Assembly (NCBI GenBank): GCA_034520365.1
Contig: JAXHNP010000006.1
Coordinates: 613,001 to 677,000 of the forward strand
DNA length: 64,000 bases
DNA from: Desulfobacterales bacterium
GTDB lineage: Bacteria > Desulfobacterota > Desulfobacteria > Desulfobacterales > Desulfosalsimonadaceae
Direction of reading: 5' to 3'
Part shown: positions 48,243-57,248 of the stretch, piece by piece
Numbering within the stretch: the stretch's first letter is position 1
How the letters are laid out: each line of letters opens with the position of its first letter
The notes under the pieces: model-generated
Seen by the model: only the letters and a program-made list of their open reading frames with translations
Told to the model about the DNA's origin: nothing
Database searches by the model: none
Position numbers and translations under genes: made by a program

Positions 48243-48499
48243 CCGCCTACCGCTTCAGCAAGCCTTTTAAAAAACAATACCAAGGGCTTCCAAAAGATAT
48301 TCAGCAGACTTTTAATGAAAAATTGAGACTTTTTCTTGACGATACCTCTCATCCGTCGCTCCGGGCCAAAAAAATCCAGGGAACCAAGGACATATGGGAA
48401 GGCTCCGTCACCATGAAATACCGCTTTACATTCCATTTCGAGGGAAATACAGTTATTTTCCGCACTATTAGCACACATGACATTCTCTTGCGTGAATAA
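48227..48499 (+). CDS. RelE-fold mRNA interferase toxin
   Basis: A 90-aa protein: YRFSKPFKKQYQGLPKDIQQ, FNEKLRLFLDDTSHPSLRAK, IQGTKDIWEGSVTMKYRFTF, ISTHDILLRE. The W-E-x-S-V/T...YR segment and C-terminal HD are typical of RelE/YafQ-like ribosome-dependent RNases. Intact and normal length; with the overlapping AbrB-like antitoxin this is one of the few complete modules of the array. Confidence 0.8.
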   Translation: MVKRVTAYRFSKPFKKQYQGLPKDIQQTFNEKLRLFLDDTSHPSLRAKKIQGTKDIWEGSVTMKYRFTFHFEGNTVIFRTISTHDILLRE

Positions 48500-48504
48500 A
48501 ATCC

Positions 48505-48832
48505 CAAATCCCAAAACTCAAATATCAAACAAAACCCAAATTCCAAGCACCAATTTTCAAAACAAAACCCCCTTCGGCCGCCTTTGCCCTTGTTTGAAAT
48601 TTTGGTCATTGCGATTTGGTGCTTGTTTGTAATTTGAAATTTGTTATTTGGTGCTTGTTTTATTCGGTGCTTGTTTTTTTGGTGCTTCTTTCTGTTTGGC
48701 CCTTAACCGTGAACCCTGAACTCTGAACTCTGAACCGTGAACCCTGAACCGTGAACTCTGAACCGTGAACTGTGAACCGTGAACCCTAAACCCTGAACTT
48801 TTCATTCTTAATTCACAATTCAAGGTTTGACC
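48505..48832. repeat. Largest composite repeat: CAAAT + heptamers + right arm
   Basis: CAAAT units 48505-48575, GC core CCTTCGGCCGCC, reversed CAAAT units 48590-48690, linker TTTCTGTTTGGCCC, at least 12 heptamers (TTAACCGTGAACCCTGAACT ... TGAACCC) to 48798, then an arm ending GACCCCC (diverged from GACACCA) at 48832. Confidence 0.9.
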
Positions 48833-48861
48833 CCCTTTCCGTGCCCGTCAACAAAATCCTG

Positions 48862-48892
48862 TTGATCTTAAATCTTGCAAATAATATATAAT
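48862..48892 (+). promoter_or_regulatory. Candidate promoter for the VWA lipoprotein
   Basis: TTGATC (48862-48867) and TATAAT (48887-48892), with a 19-bp spacer longer than optimal. The leader contains AAGGAGATC just before ATG 48945. Confidence 0.35.
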
Positions 48893-48944
48893 ATGGTATA
48901 AAAACAATGTTTACATATATAATCAACCCAAGGAGATCATTTTC

Positions 48945-51900
48945 ATGAAGACAATCCCCTTTACAGCCATTAATCAATTAAAATTTTTAAGCCGGATGCT
49001 GCTCTGCGTCCTGGTCATCTCCGGCATCACCGCCTGCGGTGGCGGCGGTGGCGGCGGTGGCGGCGGCGAAGGCGAATACAGCCTCACCGGCTACTCCGGG
49101 GTCGATCCCACCGATACAGAAAATCCCTATGATTTATACACCACGTTCCCCTGGTGGGTGAATTTTACATTTCAGGTCAAAAATCCGGATTGTGAAGGCG
49201 TGAGCGGCCTATCCGCCGGTGATTTCCGCGTCACAGAAGACGGCACCGAACTTACGCCCGCAAACACGGAAATGAACGTCCGACAGCGCCACAACCTCCC
49301 GTCCGACTATACCTATACCTTTGATACCGTCCTTCTACTGGACAACACCCCCAGTCAGACCGGCAACCTCGATCTCATCAAGGAAGCCGCCCAGGCGGTG
49401 ATCGACAGCCTGGATGAAAAACGCCAGCAGCGCGTGGCTATTGTGGCCTTTGATGATAACGGCGATCCGTTCGTCAAGCAGGAATTCACCGATGACTTAA
49501 GTGAGCTGAACCAGTGCCTGATCACCGGCGAGGCGTCAGAGCAAAACCCGGATGCCCTTCAGCTCGCCACCGGCACCACGGATTTATACGGCGCGGTCAT
49601 CCAGGGCCTCTCCTTATGGGATGACGACACCAGCCCCACAGGCAAAGATTTCCGCCAGGGCGCCCTGGTTGCGGTCACAGACGGCAAGGACACCTCCAAT
49701 CTTAATACCTTAAAAGATGCCCTGCTCAAACGCGGCAGAAAACCGGTCTACACCGTGGCCGTGGACTCTGAGAACATCGCGGAAAACATCCTGGCGGATC
49801 TCGAGAAGCTGGGCAGCACCGGCGGATTTTTTCCCGTGGCAGAACCCGCCCGCGAAGCAGACGAAGGCTATGACAAAAAGGAAAACCTGAGCGAAACCCT
49901 CCAGGAAATCCAGAACCGCCTGCTCTGCTTTGCAGACGGCTTCTACTGGCTGCGATACAAAAGCCCCTCCACCAGCGAGGACGACAATCTAAACCACACG
50001 GTCAACGTCTCAATCATTGATAACAAAAATGAAGGCGAGGGCACCGAGCTCCACGGTAAATTCAGCAGCGCCGAGTTCTTTACCGGCCAGGAAGGTGTTT
50101 ATTTGGATGCCTCAAGCTCGGATCCGGACGGCCTGGATGAAATCTCCATTACCGTGGAGCCCGGGCAGAAAGATGTCACAAAGGACCTTAAAGCGGTCAC
50201 CATTGCAGAGGACAAGGAAAGCGCCTCCCAGTTTGAATGGACCTCTTCGGATGAATCCGTGTTTACCGTGGCCTCATCCGGCAGCAGCAATTCAACCGGC
50301 ATTATCACGGCAAAAAGCGGCGGCCAGGCCACCCTTACGGTAAAAGATACCGCCACCAACCAACAGACAGACGTCACCGTCAAAATCGTTATCAATATGG
50401 AATCCTACGAGATCATCAAACGTTCCACGGATTCCACGGCCCCCTGGTTTGCGGACGCCGCCTTCCAGGTCCGGCTAAAGGAAGACGGCGATGCCATCAA
50501 CAACCAGTGGACATGGGTCAGGGACCTGATCCGGGAAGACTTCTCGGTTTATGAAAACGGTCAGCTTGTTAACCCGGAAGACGCCGAGATCAACATCAGA
50601 AAGCGCGACGCCATGCCCACGGACTTTACCTATACCCTGAAAACCGTGCTCTTGATCGACAACACCCCGAGCGTGGGCAGCAGCAACCTGGCCTATATGA
50701 AGGATGCAGCCAAGGCCTATGTGGAAAACGCTTTTAAAATCGACCCCATGCTGGATGCGGATGACGAGCCCCAGCAGGAAATCGCCGTGTGGACCTTTAC
50801 CGAAGCCGGCGACCCCACTGTCTGGCAGGAATTTTCCACCGATCCGCAGGAGTTAACCGACGCCATCGACCGCATCCGCACGGGCTCAGGGGTCACAAGC
50901 TTCTATGCGGCCATGAGCGATGCCTTAAACTCCTGGCAGAGCGATTACAACATCTGGCAGCCCGCCAACAATAACCTCCAGCAGGGCGTTCTGGTGGCCC
51001 TGACAGACGGCTATGATTCCCGGGCCCCGGGCCCCTCCAAGGATTTGGTCATCAGCGAACGGGGCCAAAAGCAGGTGATCACCATCGGCGTGGGCGATGA
51101 TCTGATCTCCAGAGTAAACGTTGATGAATTAAAGGAAATCAGCAACGCCGGGTTTTATTCCGTGCCCGACCCCGGCGAGGAAACCGTTATCGGCAAAACC
51201 AAGGACGGCAAGAATATCACCCAAAACGCCTTAAATTTTACCCTGGCGATGGCCCACTTCCAGATTGTGGATTATGCCAACAGCTTTTACTGGCTGGAAT
51301 ACAAAAGCGGGGTCGATCCCGCGCTAGACTGCAGCGTTCGGGATACCATGAAAATCACCATCAAAAACAACGCCAACACAAGCGCCAGCGGATTTTTACA
51401 GGGCAAGTTCAAATCCTGTGAGTTTGTCCGCCTGATCCCTGGTAAAATCTACATCAACCCCACGGCCGCCAATCCCGAAGGCATTACCATTACCGATACC
51501 GTGGAGCTGCAGATTACGACCCTGTCCGGCACAGACGAGATCATCGGCGGGGATCCCAGCTACGACATCCAGGCCATCACCCATCAGCCGGCGGATACGC
51601 CAAACTACACCTGGGATGTGGTTGAGGGAAACAACATTGTGGTTGATGTGCATGAGAACCGGTATGCCAACTACCGCGCCACCGTGCGGGTGAACCCGGA
51701 CGACCGCGCCGAAGGCCCGGCCCGGGTTGAAATCAATGATACCGCCAACAACAATCCCAATCCTACCCAGCTGAAGTTTTTCGTCAACAAGGTTGAAATA
51801 AGCCCGATTGCCTATTACCCGTTCAACGGCAATGCCGATGACAAGTCCGGCAACGCCTATCATGGCGAGGTACAAGGCGCCACCCTGACCGCGGATCGAT

Positions 51901-52508
51901 TCGGCAATTCAAACAGCGCGTATCAATTTGACGGCAACGACGATTATATCGCGTTAAATATGTTCTATGGCCCGGATGACGGCACCAGTTCATGGGCAGG
52001 TGAAACGATTGATGAAACCACTGTTTGCGCATGGGTGAAGTCGTCCTCAAAAAATGAGCAATTTATTGCCTCGTTTGATCGGTCTGATTACTGGCGCCTG
52101 GCATTAAAAGATACGCCCGCTTATGGCCATAATTTGGGCTGGGATACAGCTATAAATCAAGGCGAATATGATCTCTTCGGCACTTCCGGTGATTATACTG
52201 ATGGAAAATGGCATTATATATGTGCGACTTATAGTTCAGGCGTTGATGGCGACAACAAGAAAATTTACGTTGACGGAGAAGAAGTGGCTTCTACCAGAGC
52301 CAATGATGCGAAGCCGCTGGGATCCGGTGCGGTAAGATATGGTTTTATCGGCGTCGGCTCCGAGGCATCCAAATTCGACGGAGCCAAGATGGTGCCGGGC
52401 AGTCAATGGTGGAACACCTTATTTAAAGGCACCATAGATGATGTGATGATTTTTCATGAAGAATTGTCTTCAGAAGAAATTAGGAGTCTAAGTCAGATTT
52501 CACAATAA
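48945..52508 (+). CDS. Large lipoprotein with two VWA domains and a C-terminal LamG-like domain
   Basis: A 1187-aa protein. Signal peptide with lipobox GITAC then ten Gly and GEGE. First VWA domain ~residues 120-320: TVLLLDNTPSQTGNLDLIKE (DxTxS MIDAS), QQRVAIVAFDDNG, TTDLYGAVIQGLSLWDDD, ALVAVTDGKDTSN. Central Ig-like/Big2-type stretch (SQFEWTSSDESVFTVASSGS, GGQATLTVKDTATNQQTDV). Second VWA domain ~560-760: TVLLIDNTPSVGSSNLAYMK, VTSFYAAMSDALNSWQS, VLVALTDGYDSRAPG. The C-terminal concanavalin/LamG-like domain (AYYPFNGNADDKSGNAYHGE, CAWVKSSSKN, WHYICATYSSG, FKGTIDDVMIFHEELSSEEI) is typical of glycan-binding. Probably surface-exposed adhesion or sensing protein. AAGGAG precedes the ATG. Intact. 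Confidence 0.85.
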   Translation: MKTIPFTAINQLKFLSRMLLCVLVISGITACGGGGGGGGGGEGEYSLTGYSGVDPTDTENPYDLYTTFPWWVNFTFQVKNPDCEGVSGLSAGDFRVTEDGTELTPANTEMNVRQRHNLPSDYTYTFDTVLLLDNTPSQTGNLDLIKEAAQAVIDSLDEKRQQRVAIVAFDDNGDPFVKQEFTDDLSELNQCLITGEASEQNPDALQLATGTTDLYGAVIQGLSLWDDDTSPTGKDFRQGALVAVTDGKDTSNLNTLKDALLKRGRKPVYTVAVDSENIAENILADLEKLGSTGGFFPVAEPAREADEGYDKKENLSETLQEIQNRLLCFADGFYWLRYKSPSTSEDDNLNHTVNVSIIDNKNEGEGTELHGKFSSAEFFTGQEGVYLDASSSDPDGLDEISITVEPGQKDVTKDLKAVTIAEDKESASQFEWTSSDESVFTVASSGSSNSTGIITAKSGGQATLTVKDTATNQQTDVTVKIVINMESYEIIKRSTDSTAPWFADAAFQVRLKEDGDAINNQWTWVRDLIREDFSVYENGQLVNPEDAEINIRKRDAMPTDFTYTLKTVLLIDNTPSVGSSNLAYMKDAAKAYVENAFKIDPMLDADDEPQQEIAVWTFTEAGDPTVWQEFSTDPQELTDAIDRIRTGSGVTSFYAAMSDALNSWQSDYNIWQPANNNLQQGVLVALTDGYDSRAPGPSKDLVISERGQKQVITIGVGDDLISRVNVDELKEISNAGFYSVPDPGEETVIGKTKDGKNITQNALNFTLAMAHFQIVDYANSFYWLEYKSGVDPALDCSVRDTMKITIKNNANTSASGFLQGKFKSCEFVRLIPGKIYINPTAANPEGITITDTVELQITTLSGTDEIIGGDPSYDIQAITHQPADTPNYTWDVVEGNNIVVDVHENRYANYRATVRVNPDDRAEGPARVEINDTANNNPNPTQLKFFVNKVEISPIAYYPFNGNADDKSGNAYHGEVQGATLTADRFGNSNSAYQFDGNDDYIALNMFYGPDDGTSSWAGETIDETTVCAWVKSSSKNEQFIASFDRSDYWRLALKDTPAYGHNLGWDTAINQGEYDLFGTSGDYTDGKWHYICATYSSGVDGDNKKIYVDGEEVASTRANDAKPLGSGAVRYGFIGVGSEASKFDGAKMVPGSQWWNTLFKGTIDDVMIFHEELSSEEIRSLSQISQ

Positions 52509-52526
52509 GTAGAGAATCCACATGTA

Positions 52527-52562
52527 TTACCTCCCTCTCCTAATTCCAGGAGAGGGAGGTAA
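52527..52562. terminator. Strong hairpin, probable terminator
   Basis: TTACCTCCCTCTCCT (52527-52541) pairs perfectly with AGGAGAGGGAGGTAA (52548-52562) around AATTCC, followed by ATTTCCTTTTGG. It sits 20 bp after the lipoprotein stop. The T-run is weak, so a repeat-type hairpin is an alternative. Confidence 0.6.
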
Positions 52563-52733
52563 ATTTCCTTTTGGCAATAAATTTTAATTTCATAAGGAAT
52601 TTATTTTTCATTTCTAATTTCCTCCTTCGTGCGTCCTCGTTTAAGCATTTTTATTTTTAGCCCATTTTTTCATTGACGTCCCATTTTTTGTTTAATATGT
52701 ATAGAAAAACTGCTCATAATAAAGACACAAATC

Positions 52734-53303
52734 ATGTCAGATTTATTTACAGGACTCATCACTTCCAAAACACGCATTCGGCTGATTGTCAGATTATTTT
52801 TTAACACGCAAACGCGTTCGTATCTGCGAGAATTAGCACGAGAGCTTAATATATCATCAAATGCGGTTCGGGAAGAGTTAAACCAGTTAAGAGCTGCCCG
52901 GCTTTTAAACACATCCAAAAGTGGCCGGAATGTTTATTACAGGGCCAATCCTGACCATCCTCTATTCCCTGAGCTCAAATCGATGGTGAACAAAACCATC
53001 GGCATGGACCGGGTCATTGATGGGATTGTTGCCAGACTGGGAGACGTGGAGGCAGCTTATTTGATGGACGATTATGCAGAGGGAAAAGATACCGGTATTA
53101 TCGACTTACTGCTTATAGGAAATATAAACAGAGTTCACCTTGATGATTTGAGCAGAAAAACAGAACGGTATATTAATCGCAAGATCCGGACCATGGCTAT
53201 GACAAGGCAGGAATTTAAGAGCTTTGAAGGGAATTTTAAGCATCGCCCCAGCTTGTTGATTTGGAAGAGCGAGAAAAAAGGCTCCTCAGGCAAATCTGAA
53301 TAA
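52734..53303 (+). CDS. Winged-helix regulator with degenerate nucleotidyltransferase-like domain
   Basis: A 189-aa protein. The N-terminal winged helix (TSKTRIRLIVRLFFNTQTRS, YLRELARELNISSNAVREEL, NQLRAARLLNTSKSGRNVYY) resembles ArsR/MarR-like transcription factors. The second half has the layout of a small nucleotidyltransferase domain (VARLGDVEAAYLMDDYAEGK, DTGIIDLLLIGNINRVHLDD), but the GSxxxGxxxxxSDxD motif is replaced by YLMDDYAEGKDTGIIDL. Such HTH-plus-NTase proteins sit just upstream of polysaccharide clusters in related genomes, as here 20 bp before the flippase. A role as cluster regulator is inference. Confidence 0.7.
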   Translation: MSDLFTGLITSKTRIRLIVRLFFNTQTRSYLRELARELNISSNAVREELNQLRAARLLNTSKSGRNVYYRANPDHPLFPELKSMVNKTIGMDRVIDGIVARLGDVEAAYLMDDYAEGKDTGIIDLLLIGNINRVHLDDLSRKTERYINRKIRTMAMTRQEFKSFEGNFKHRPSLLIWKSEKKGSSGKSE

Positions 53304-53322
53304 GTCATTATAATATTTTCGA

Positions 53323-54630
53323 ATGTCACAACCGATAGCGATTAAAAGTTTTAAAAAATATTTTTTTAATACCGGCTGGCTGATGGCGGATAAGGTTTTA
53401 CGGCTGTTTGTCGGCTTGTTTGTCGGTGTTTACGTCGCCCGCTACCTCGGGCCAGAACGTTTTGGACTTTTAAGCTTTGCCTTGAGTTTTGTGGCCCTTT
53501 TCGGCGCTTTTGCCAGGCTTGGCCTTGATAATATTGTTGTACGAAATGTGGTTATTAGGCCGGAAACCAGGGATGAGCTTTTGGGCACAGCCTTTGGTCT
53601 GCGGATGATTGGCGGCCTGATTCTTTTTGGATTTGTATTCTTTGTTATTCGTTTAACGGATAGCGACCCGCTGACCCGGCTCTTGGTCATGATTATCGCC
53701 CTTGGGCATATCCTGCAGGCTTTTCAGATCTTTGAATTTTATTTTAATTCCCAGGTAATGGCAAGGTTGGTATCTATTGCGGGCATCTCAGGGCTTCTCA
53801 CATCTTCTGCCATCAAGTTGATTTTGATCTGGAGCGGGGCATCACTTGTGTGGTTTGCCTGGGTGTTCGTTATTGAGCATGGGATTAAAGGGATTGTGCT
53901 TTGTACACTATATGTAAAACGAAGAATCCCTCTGAAAAATTGGCGGTTTCGCCTCAGCCAGGCAAAATATTTGCTAAAAGATTCCTGGCCGCTGATTCTG
54001 TCAGGATTGGTGATCATGGTATACATGCGCATCGATCAGGTAATGATCAAGCAAATGCTGGACGCTGATGCTGTAGGGCATTATGCGGCTGCGGTCAGGT
54101 TATCCGAAGCCTGGTACTTTGTGCCCATGGCTATTACTCAATCGTTGTTTCCGGCGATATTAAGTGCGAAAAAGCAGAGCGAGGAACTATACTATACGCG
54201 TTTGCAGCAACTTTATGATTTAGTGGTGTGGCTTGCTATTGCTATAGCAATACCGGTTACTTTTTTAGGCGACTGGATAGTGACACTTTTATTCGGTGTA
54301 GCATATCAGCAGGCAGGTGCAGTATTGGCTATACATATTTGGGCTGGGTTGTTTGTTGCCATGGGTGTTGCAAGTGGCAGGTGGTTAATTACAGAAAATT
54401 TGCAAATGATATCAGCTAAAAATGCAGCGATTGGGTCGGTTGTAAATGTTATATTAAATATTTTTTTAATTAAATGTTATGGAATCATAGGCGCTGCATT
54501 ATCTACTGTAATATCATATGGTTGTGCGGCTTATTTTGGGTTGATGTTGCATAAAGTAAGCAGAATTAATTTCTATTATTTGACTAACTCATTTAATTTT
54601 TTTAGAATTTTAAGAAAGTTGCAGAATTGA
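53323..54630 (+). CDS. Wzx-type oligosaccharide flippase
   Basis: A 435-aa protein with about 12-14 TM helices. MATE/PST family pattern: NTGWLMADKVLRLFVGLFVG, VYVARYLGPERFGLLSFALS, FGAFARLGLDNIVVRNVV, VYMRIDQVMIKQMLDADAVG, HYAAAVRLSEAWYFVPMAI. Wzx proteins move undecaprenyl-pyrophosphate-linked repeat units to the periplasm. It heads the polysaccharide cluster that follows to the end of the window. Its TGA overlaps the TTG start of the next gene. The GC content drops markedly in the C-terminal third (from ~54250), where the downstream AT-rich segment begins. Confidence 0.85.
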   Translation: MSQPIAIKSFKKYFFNTGWLMADKVLRLFVGLFVGVYVARYLGPERFGLLSFALSFVALFGAFARLGLDNIVVRNVVIRPETRDELLGTAFGLRMIGGLILFGFVFFVIRLTDSDPLTRLLVMIIALGHILQAFQIFEFYFNSQVMARLVSIAGISGLLTSSAIKLILIWSGASLVWFAWVFVIEHGIKGIVLCTLYVKRRIPLKNWRFRLSQAKYLLKDSWPLILSGLVIMVYMRIDQVMIKQMLDADAVGHYAAAVRLSEAWYFVPMAITQSLFPAILSAKKQSEELYYTRLQQLYDLVVWLAIAIAIPVTFLGDWIVTLLFGVAYQQAGAVLAIHIWAGLFVAMGVASGRWLITENLQMISAKNAAIGSVVNVILNIFLIKCYGIIGAALSTVISYGCAAYFGLMLHKVSRINFYYLTNSFNFFRILRKLQN

Positions 54631-55358
54631 AAAAAATAATAAAAGAAAATTTATTGTTGAACGGAGTCCATAAAGCACGAAGTGCTATTATCAATTTTAA
54701 CAATAATTATTTGGATGGATATAGTAAAAAATCATATTCGCATGAAGGAGAGGATATGATTTTGAGAAGTATGTTCGAAAAGCAGAAAAATGGTTTTTAT
54801 ATCGATGTAGGCGCTCACCATCCAAAAAGATTTTCCAACACCTATTATTTTTATAAAAAAGGCTGGAGGGGCATCAATATTGACGCCATGCCTGGCAGTA
54901 TGAATTTATTCAAAAAAATCAGAAAAAGGGATATAAATCTTGAAATTCCTATTTCGGACAAGGAAGAAACAGTAAATTACTATATTTTCAATGAACTAGC
55001 GGCAAATACTTTTAGTGATGAGCTTGCAAAAGAAAAACTGAAAAACGAGGGCCGTTACATTAGGGCAGAAAAATACTTAAAGTGTAAAACCATGGCACAA
55101 GTTTTGGGTGAATACTTGCCTGTTAATCAATCTATCGACTTTTTGAGTGTTGACACAGAAGGCTATGACTTAAAGGTGCTTAAATCAAACAATTGGGAAA
55201 AATATGTCCCCGAATGTGTCTTAGTCGAGGTTATAGGATTAAGCATAGAGGATTTAATTAATAGCGAACTGACGCACTTTATGAAAGATAATGGATACGT
55301 TTTGTTTTCTAAAATATTGAATACTATAATCTATAAAAAGAGAATTTCAAGTCTATGA
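54627..55358 (+). CDS. FkbM family methyltransferase
   Basis: A 243-aa protein from TTG 54627 overlapping the flippase stop. YSHEGEDMILRSMFEKQKNG, FYIDVGAHHPKRFSNTYYFY (motif I), WRGINIDAMPGSMNLFKK and SIDFLSVDTEGYDLKVLKSN (motif with the catalytic-type D-T-E-G) are typical FkbM features. FkbM enzymes O-methylate sugars or other hydroxyl groups and are frequent in glycan clusters. Methylates a sugar of the exported polysaccharide, by context. Confidence 0.85.
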   Translation: MKKIIKENLLLNGVHKARSAIINFNNNYLDGYSKKSYSHEGEDMILRSMFEKQKNGFYIDVGAHHPKRFSNTYYFYKKGWRGINIDAMPGSMNLFKKIRKRDINLEIPISDKEETVNYYIFNELAANTFSDELAKEKLKNEGRYIRAEKYLKCKTMAQVLGEYLPVNQSIDFLSVDTEGYDLKVLKSNNWEKYVPECVLVEVIGLSIEDLINSELTHFMKDNGYVLFSKILNTIIYKKRISSL

Positions 55359-55369
55359 CCAAAGTTTAA

Positions 55370-55560
55370 ACCATTCTTGTAACAGGTGGTGCGGGTTTTC
55401 TTGCTTCTCACCTTTGTGCGCGTTTTTGGGAATAAGGGCCGAAGTTTTGTGTTTAAATAATTGTTATACAGGCAACAAAAAAAGAATTATTAGCCATTTA
55501 ATTAAACCCACAACTCGAATTCATTCGGCATGATGTAACCTTTCTCCAAGCTATCCATGG
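55370..55560 (+). pseudogene. Decayed fragment of a UDP-glucuronate decarboxylase
   Basis: Short pieces in shifting frames match the start of the intact gene at 56300: TILVTGGAGFLASHLCARF (near 55374), then NCYTGNKKRIISHLI (near 55458), then a piece equivalent to EFIRHDVTF (CATGATGTAACCTTTC near 55530). Stops and frameshifts separate them. I infer an older copy of the SDR replaced by or duplicated from the intact gene ~900 bp away. Nothing else recognisable in 55560-55649. Confidence 0.65.
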
Positions 55561-55649
55561 CGCCTTTTACTGCTCGAATTATATCTGTGTGACCAAACAA
55601 GATGTGAGAAATTTTGGGCTATCAAAACTAACGCTTTATTGGAAGAGTA

Positions 55650-56303
55650 ATGCAAAGAATTATTAACTTTAAAGAACTGTGTTTTTTTGAGGTTAAGAGC
55701 TTTCTTGGAAGAAAGCTAAAAATGGATAAGCCTAAATTAAATAGAGGGAACAACTATTTAAATTTGGGTTGCGGGGACACTATCGTATGTGCCTATGTCA
55801 ATGCTGACTTTTTTTATAAATTTAAATTTTGGAAAACATATAGCCGAAATATTGAATGGCAGCTTGATTTAAGATACCCGTTAAACTGCAGGAATAGTAT
55901 TTTTGAGGGTATTTTTACCGAGCACACTTTGGAGCATTTATATGCTTTTCAAGTTCAATGCTTGCTTGCTGAGCTGCACAGGGTTTTGAAGCCCGATTGC
56001 ATTATACGGATCACGGTTCCGGATCTTGAAAAATACGTTTCTTTCTATACTAACAATCATGCTGATATCGATGTTGAAGCTTATTCTAAAAGGTTTAAGA
56101 GCGGATGTCAGGCAATACGGACTCTCGCCCAGGATAATTTCCATTGCTCCGTTTGGGATTTTCAAGAATTAAAAACTGTCATGGAAACAGTCGGTTTCAG
56201 AGATATTCAAAAAAAAGCTTATATGGCAGGTGAGGACCCAAAACTGCTGTTGGATAAAGACGGCAGAAGATGGGAAACCTTATACGTGGAGGCTAAAAAG
56301 TGA
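55650..56303 (+). CDS. SAM-dependent methyltransferase (COG4627-like)
   Basis: A 217-aa protein. Features: [60 protein letters not shown] and [20 protein letters not shown]. The LNLGCGD...N.D...H.LEH.....LAE.HRVLKP pattern is that of predicted methyltransferases in LPS and capsule clusters. The C-terminal segment [20 protein letters not shown] is also family-like. Its TGA overlaps the GTG of the decarboxylase gene. Confidence 0.8.
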   Translation: MQRIINFKELCFFEVKSFLGRKLKMDKPKLNRGNNYLNLGCGDTIVCAYVNADFFYKFKFWKTYSRNIEWQLDLRYPLNCRNSIFEGIFTEHTLEHLYAFQVQCLLAELHRVLKPDCIIRITVPDLEKYVSFYTNNHADIDVEAYSKRFKSGCQAIRTLAQDNFHCSVWDFQELKTVMETVGFRDIQKKAYMAGEDPKLLLDKDGRRWETLYVEAKK

Positions 56304-57244
56304 AAAAACAAATTCTTATAACGGGCGGTGCGGGTTTCCTGGGATCCCATTTATGTGAGCGACTTCTGGCCGAGGGCCATGAAGTATTGTGTCTGGACAA
56401 CTGTTATACAGGCAATAAGGGCAATATTTACCACATGATGAACAATCCTCTTTTTGAGTTTATCCGTCATGATGTCACGTTTCCGCTTTATGTCGAAGTT
56501 GATGAAATCTATAATTTGGCCTGCCCCGCATCTCCAATCCATTATCAGCAGGATCCCGTGCAGACAACCAAGACATCAGTGCACGGGGCGATAAATATGC
56601 TTGGTCTGGCCAAGCGGGTAAAAGCGAAAATCCTGCAGGCTTCGACATCCGAGGTTTATGGGGACCCTGCAGTCCATCCCCAGCCTGAGTATTACTGGGG
56701 AAACGTCAACCCTATTGGACGAAGATCCTGTTACGATGAAGGCAAAAGATGCGCGGAAACCCTTTTTTTTGATTACCGCCGACAGCATAAAATGACAATC
56801 AAAGTTGTTCGAATCTTTAACACCTACGGCCCGCGAATGCATCCGGATGATGGGCGGGTGGTTTCCAATTTTATTCTCCAGGCCCTCAGAAATGAACCCA
56901 TTACAATTTATGGGGATGGCACACAGACCCGATCCTTTTGCTATGTGGCGGATATGGTGGAGGGGTTAATTCGTTTTATGGCAACGTCCGATGATGTTAC
57001 CGGCCCAATAAATCTGGGCAATCCATGTGAATTTACAATTCTGGGGTTGGCTGAAAGGGTGGTTGCGATTACGGGGTCACGCTCAAAAATTCAATTTCAG
57101 CCGCTGCCGGAAGACGACCCGAAACAGCGCAAACCCGATATTTCGATGGCAAAGGATCACTTGGGGTGGGAGCCAGCTGTTGCGTTAGATGAAGGGCTGG
57201 AAAAGACAATTGAATATTTTGATAGGTTATTAAAGGACATATGA
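56300..57244 (+). CDS. UDP-glucuronic acid decarboxylase (UDP-xylose synthase)
   Basis: A 314-aa extended SDR of normal length, GTG start overlapping the previous stop. [118 protein letters not shown] (Tyr and Lys of the active site in YDEGKR) and [20 protein letters not shown] form the signature of UXS enzymes. It converts UDP-glucuronate to UDP-xylose, with bound NAD+. Supplies xylose for the polysaccharide of this cluster. A decayed copy lies at 55370. Confidence 0.9.
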   Translation: MKKQILITGGAGFLGSHLCERLLAEGHEVLCLDNCYTGNKGNIYHMMNNPLFEFIRHDVTFPLYVEVDEIYNLACPASPIHYQQDPVQTTKTSVHGAINMLGLAKRVKAKILQASTSEVYGDPAVHPQPEYYWGNVNPIGRRSCYDEGKRCAETLFFDYRRQHKMTIKVVRIFNTYGPRMHPDDGRVVSNFILQALRNEPITIYGDGTQTRSFCYVADMVEGLIRFMATSDDVTGPINLGNPCEFTILGLAERVVAITGSRSKIQFQPLPEDDPKQRKPDISMAKDHLGWEPAVALDEGLEKTIEYFDRLLKDI

Positions 57245-57248
57245 AAAT

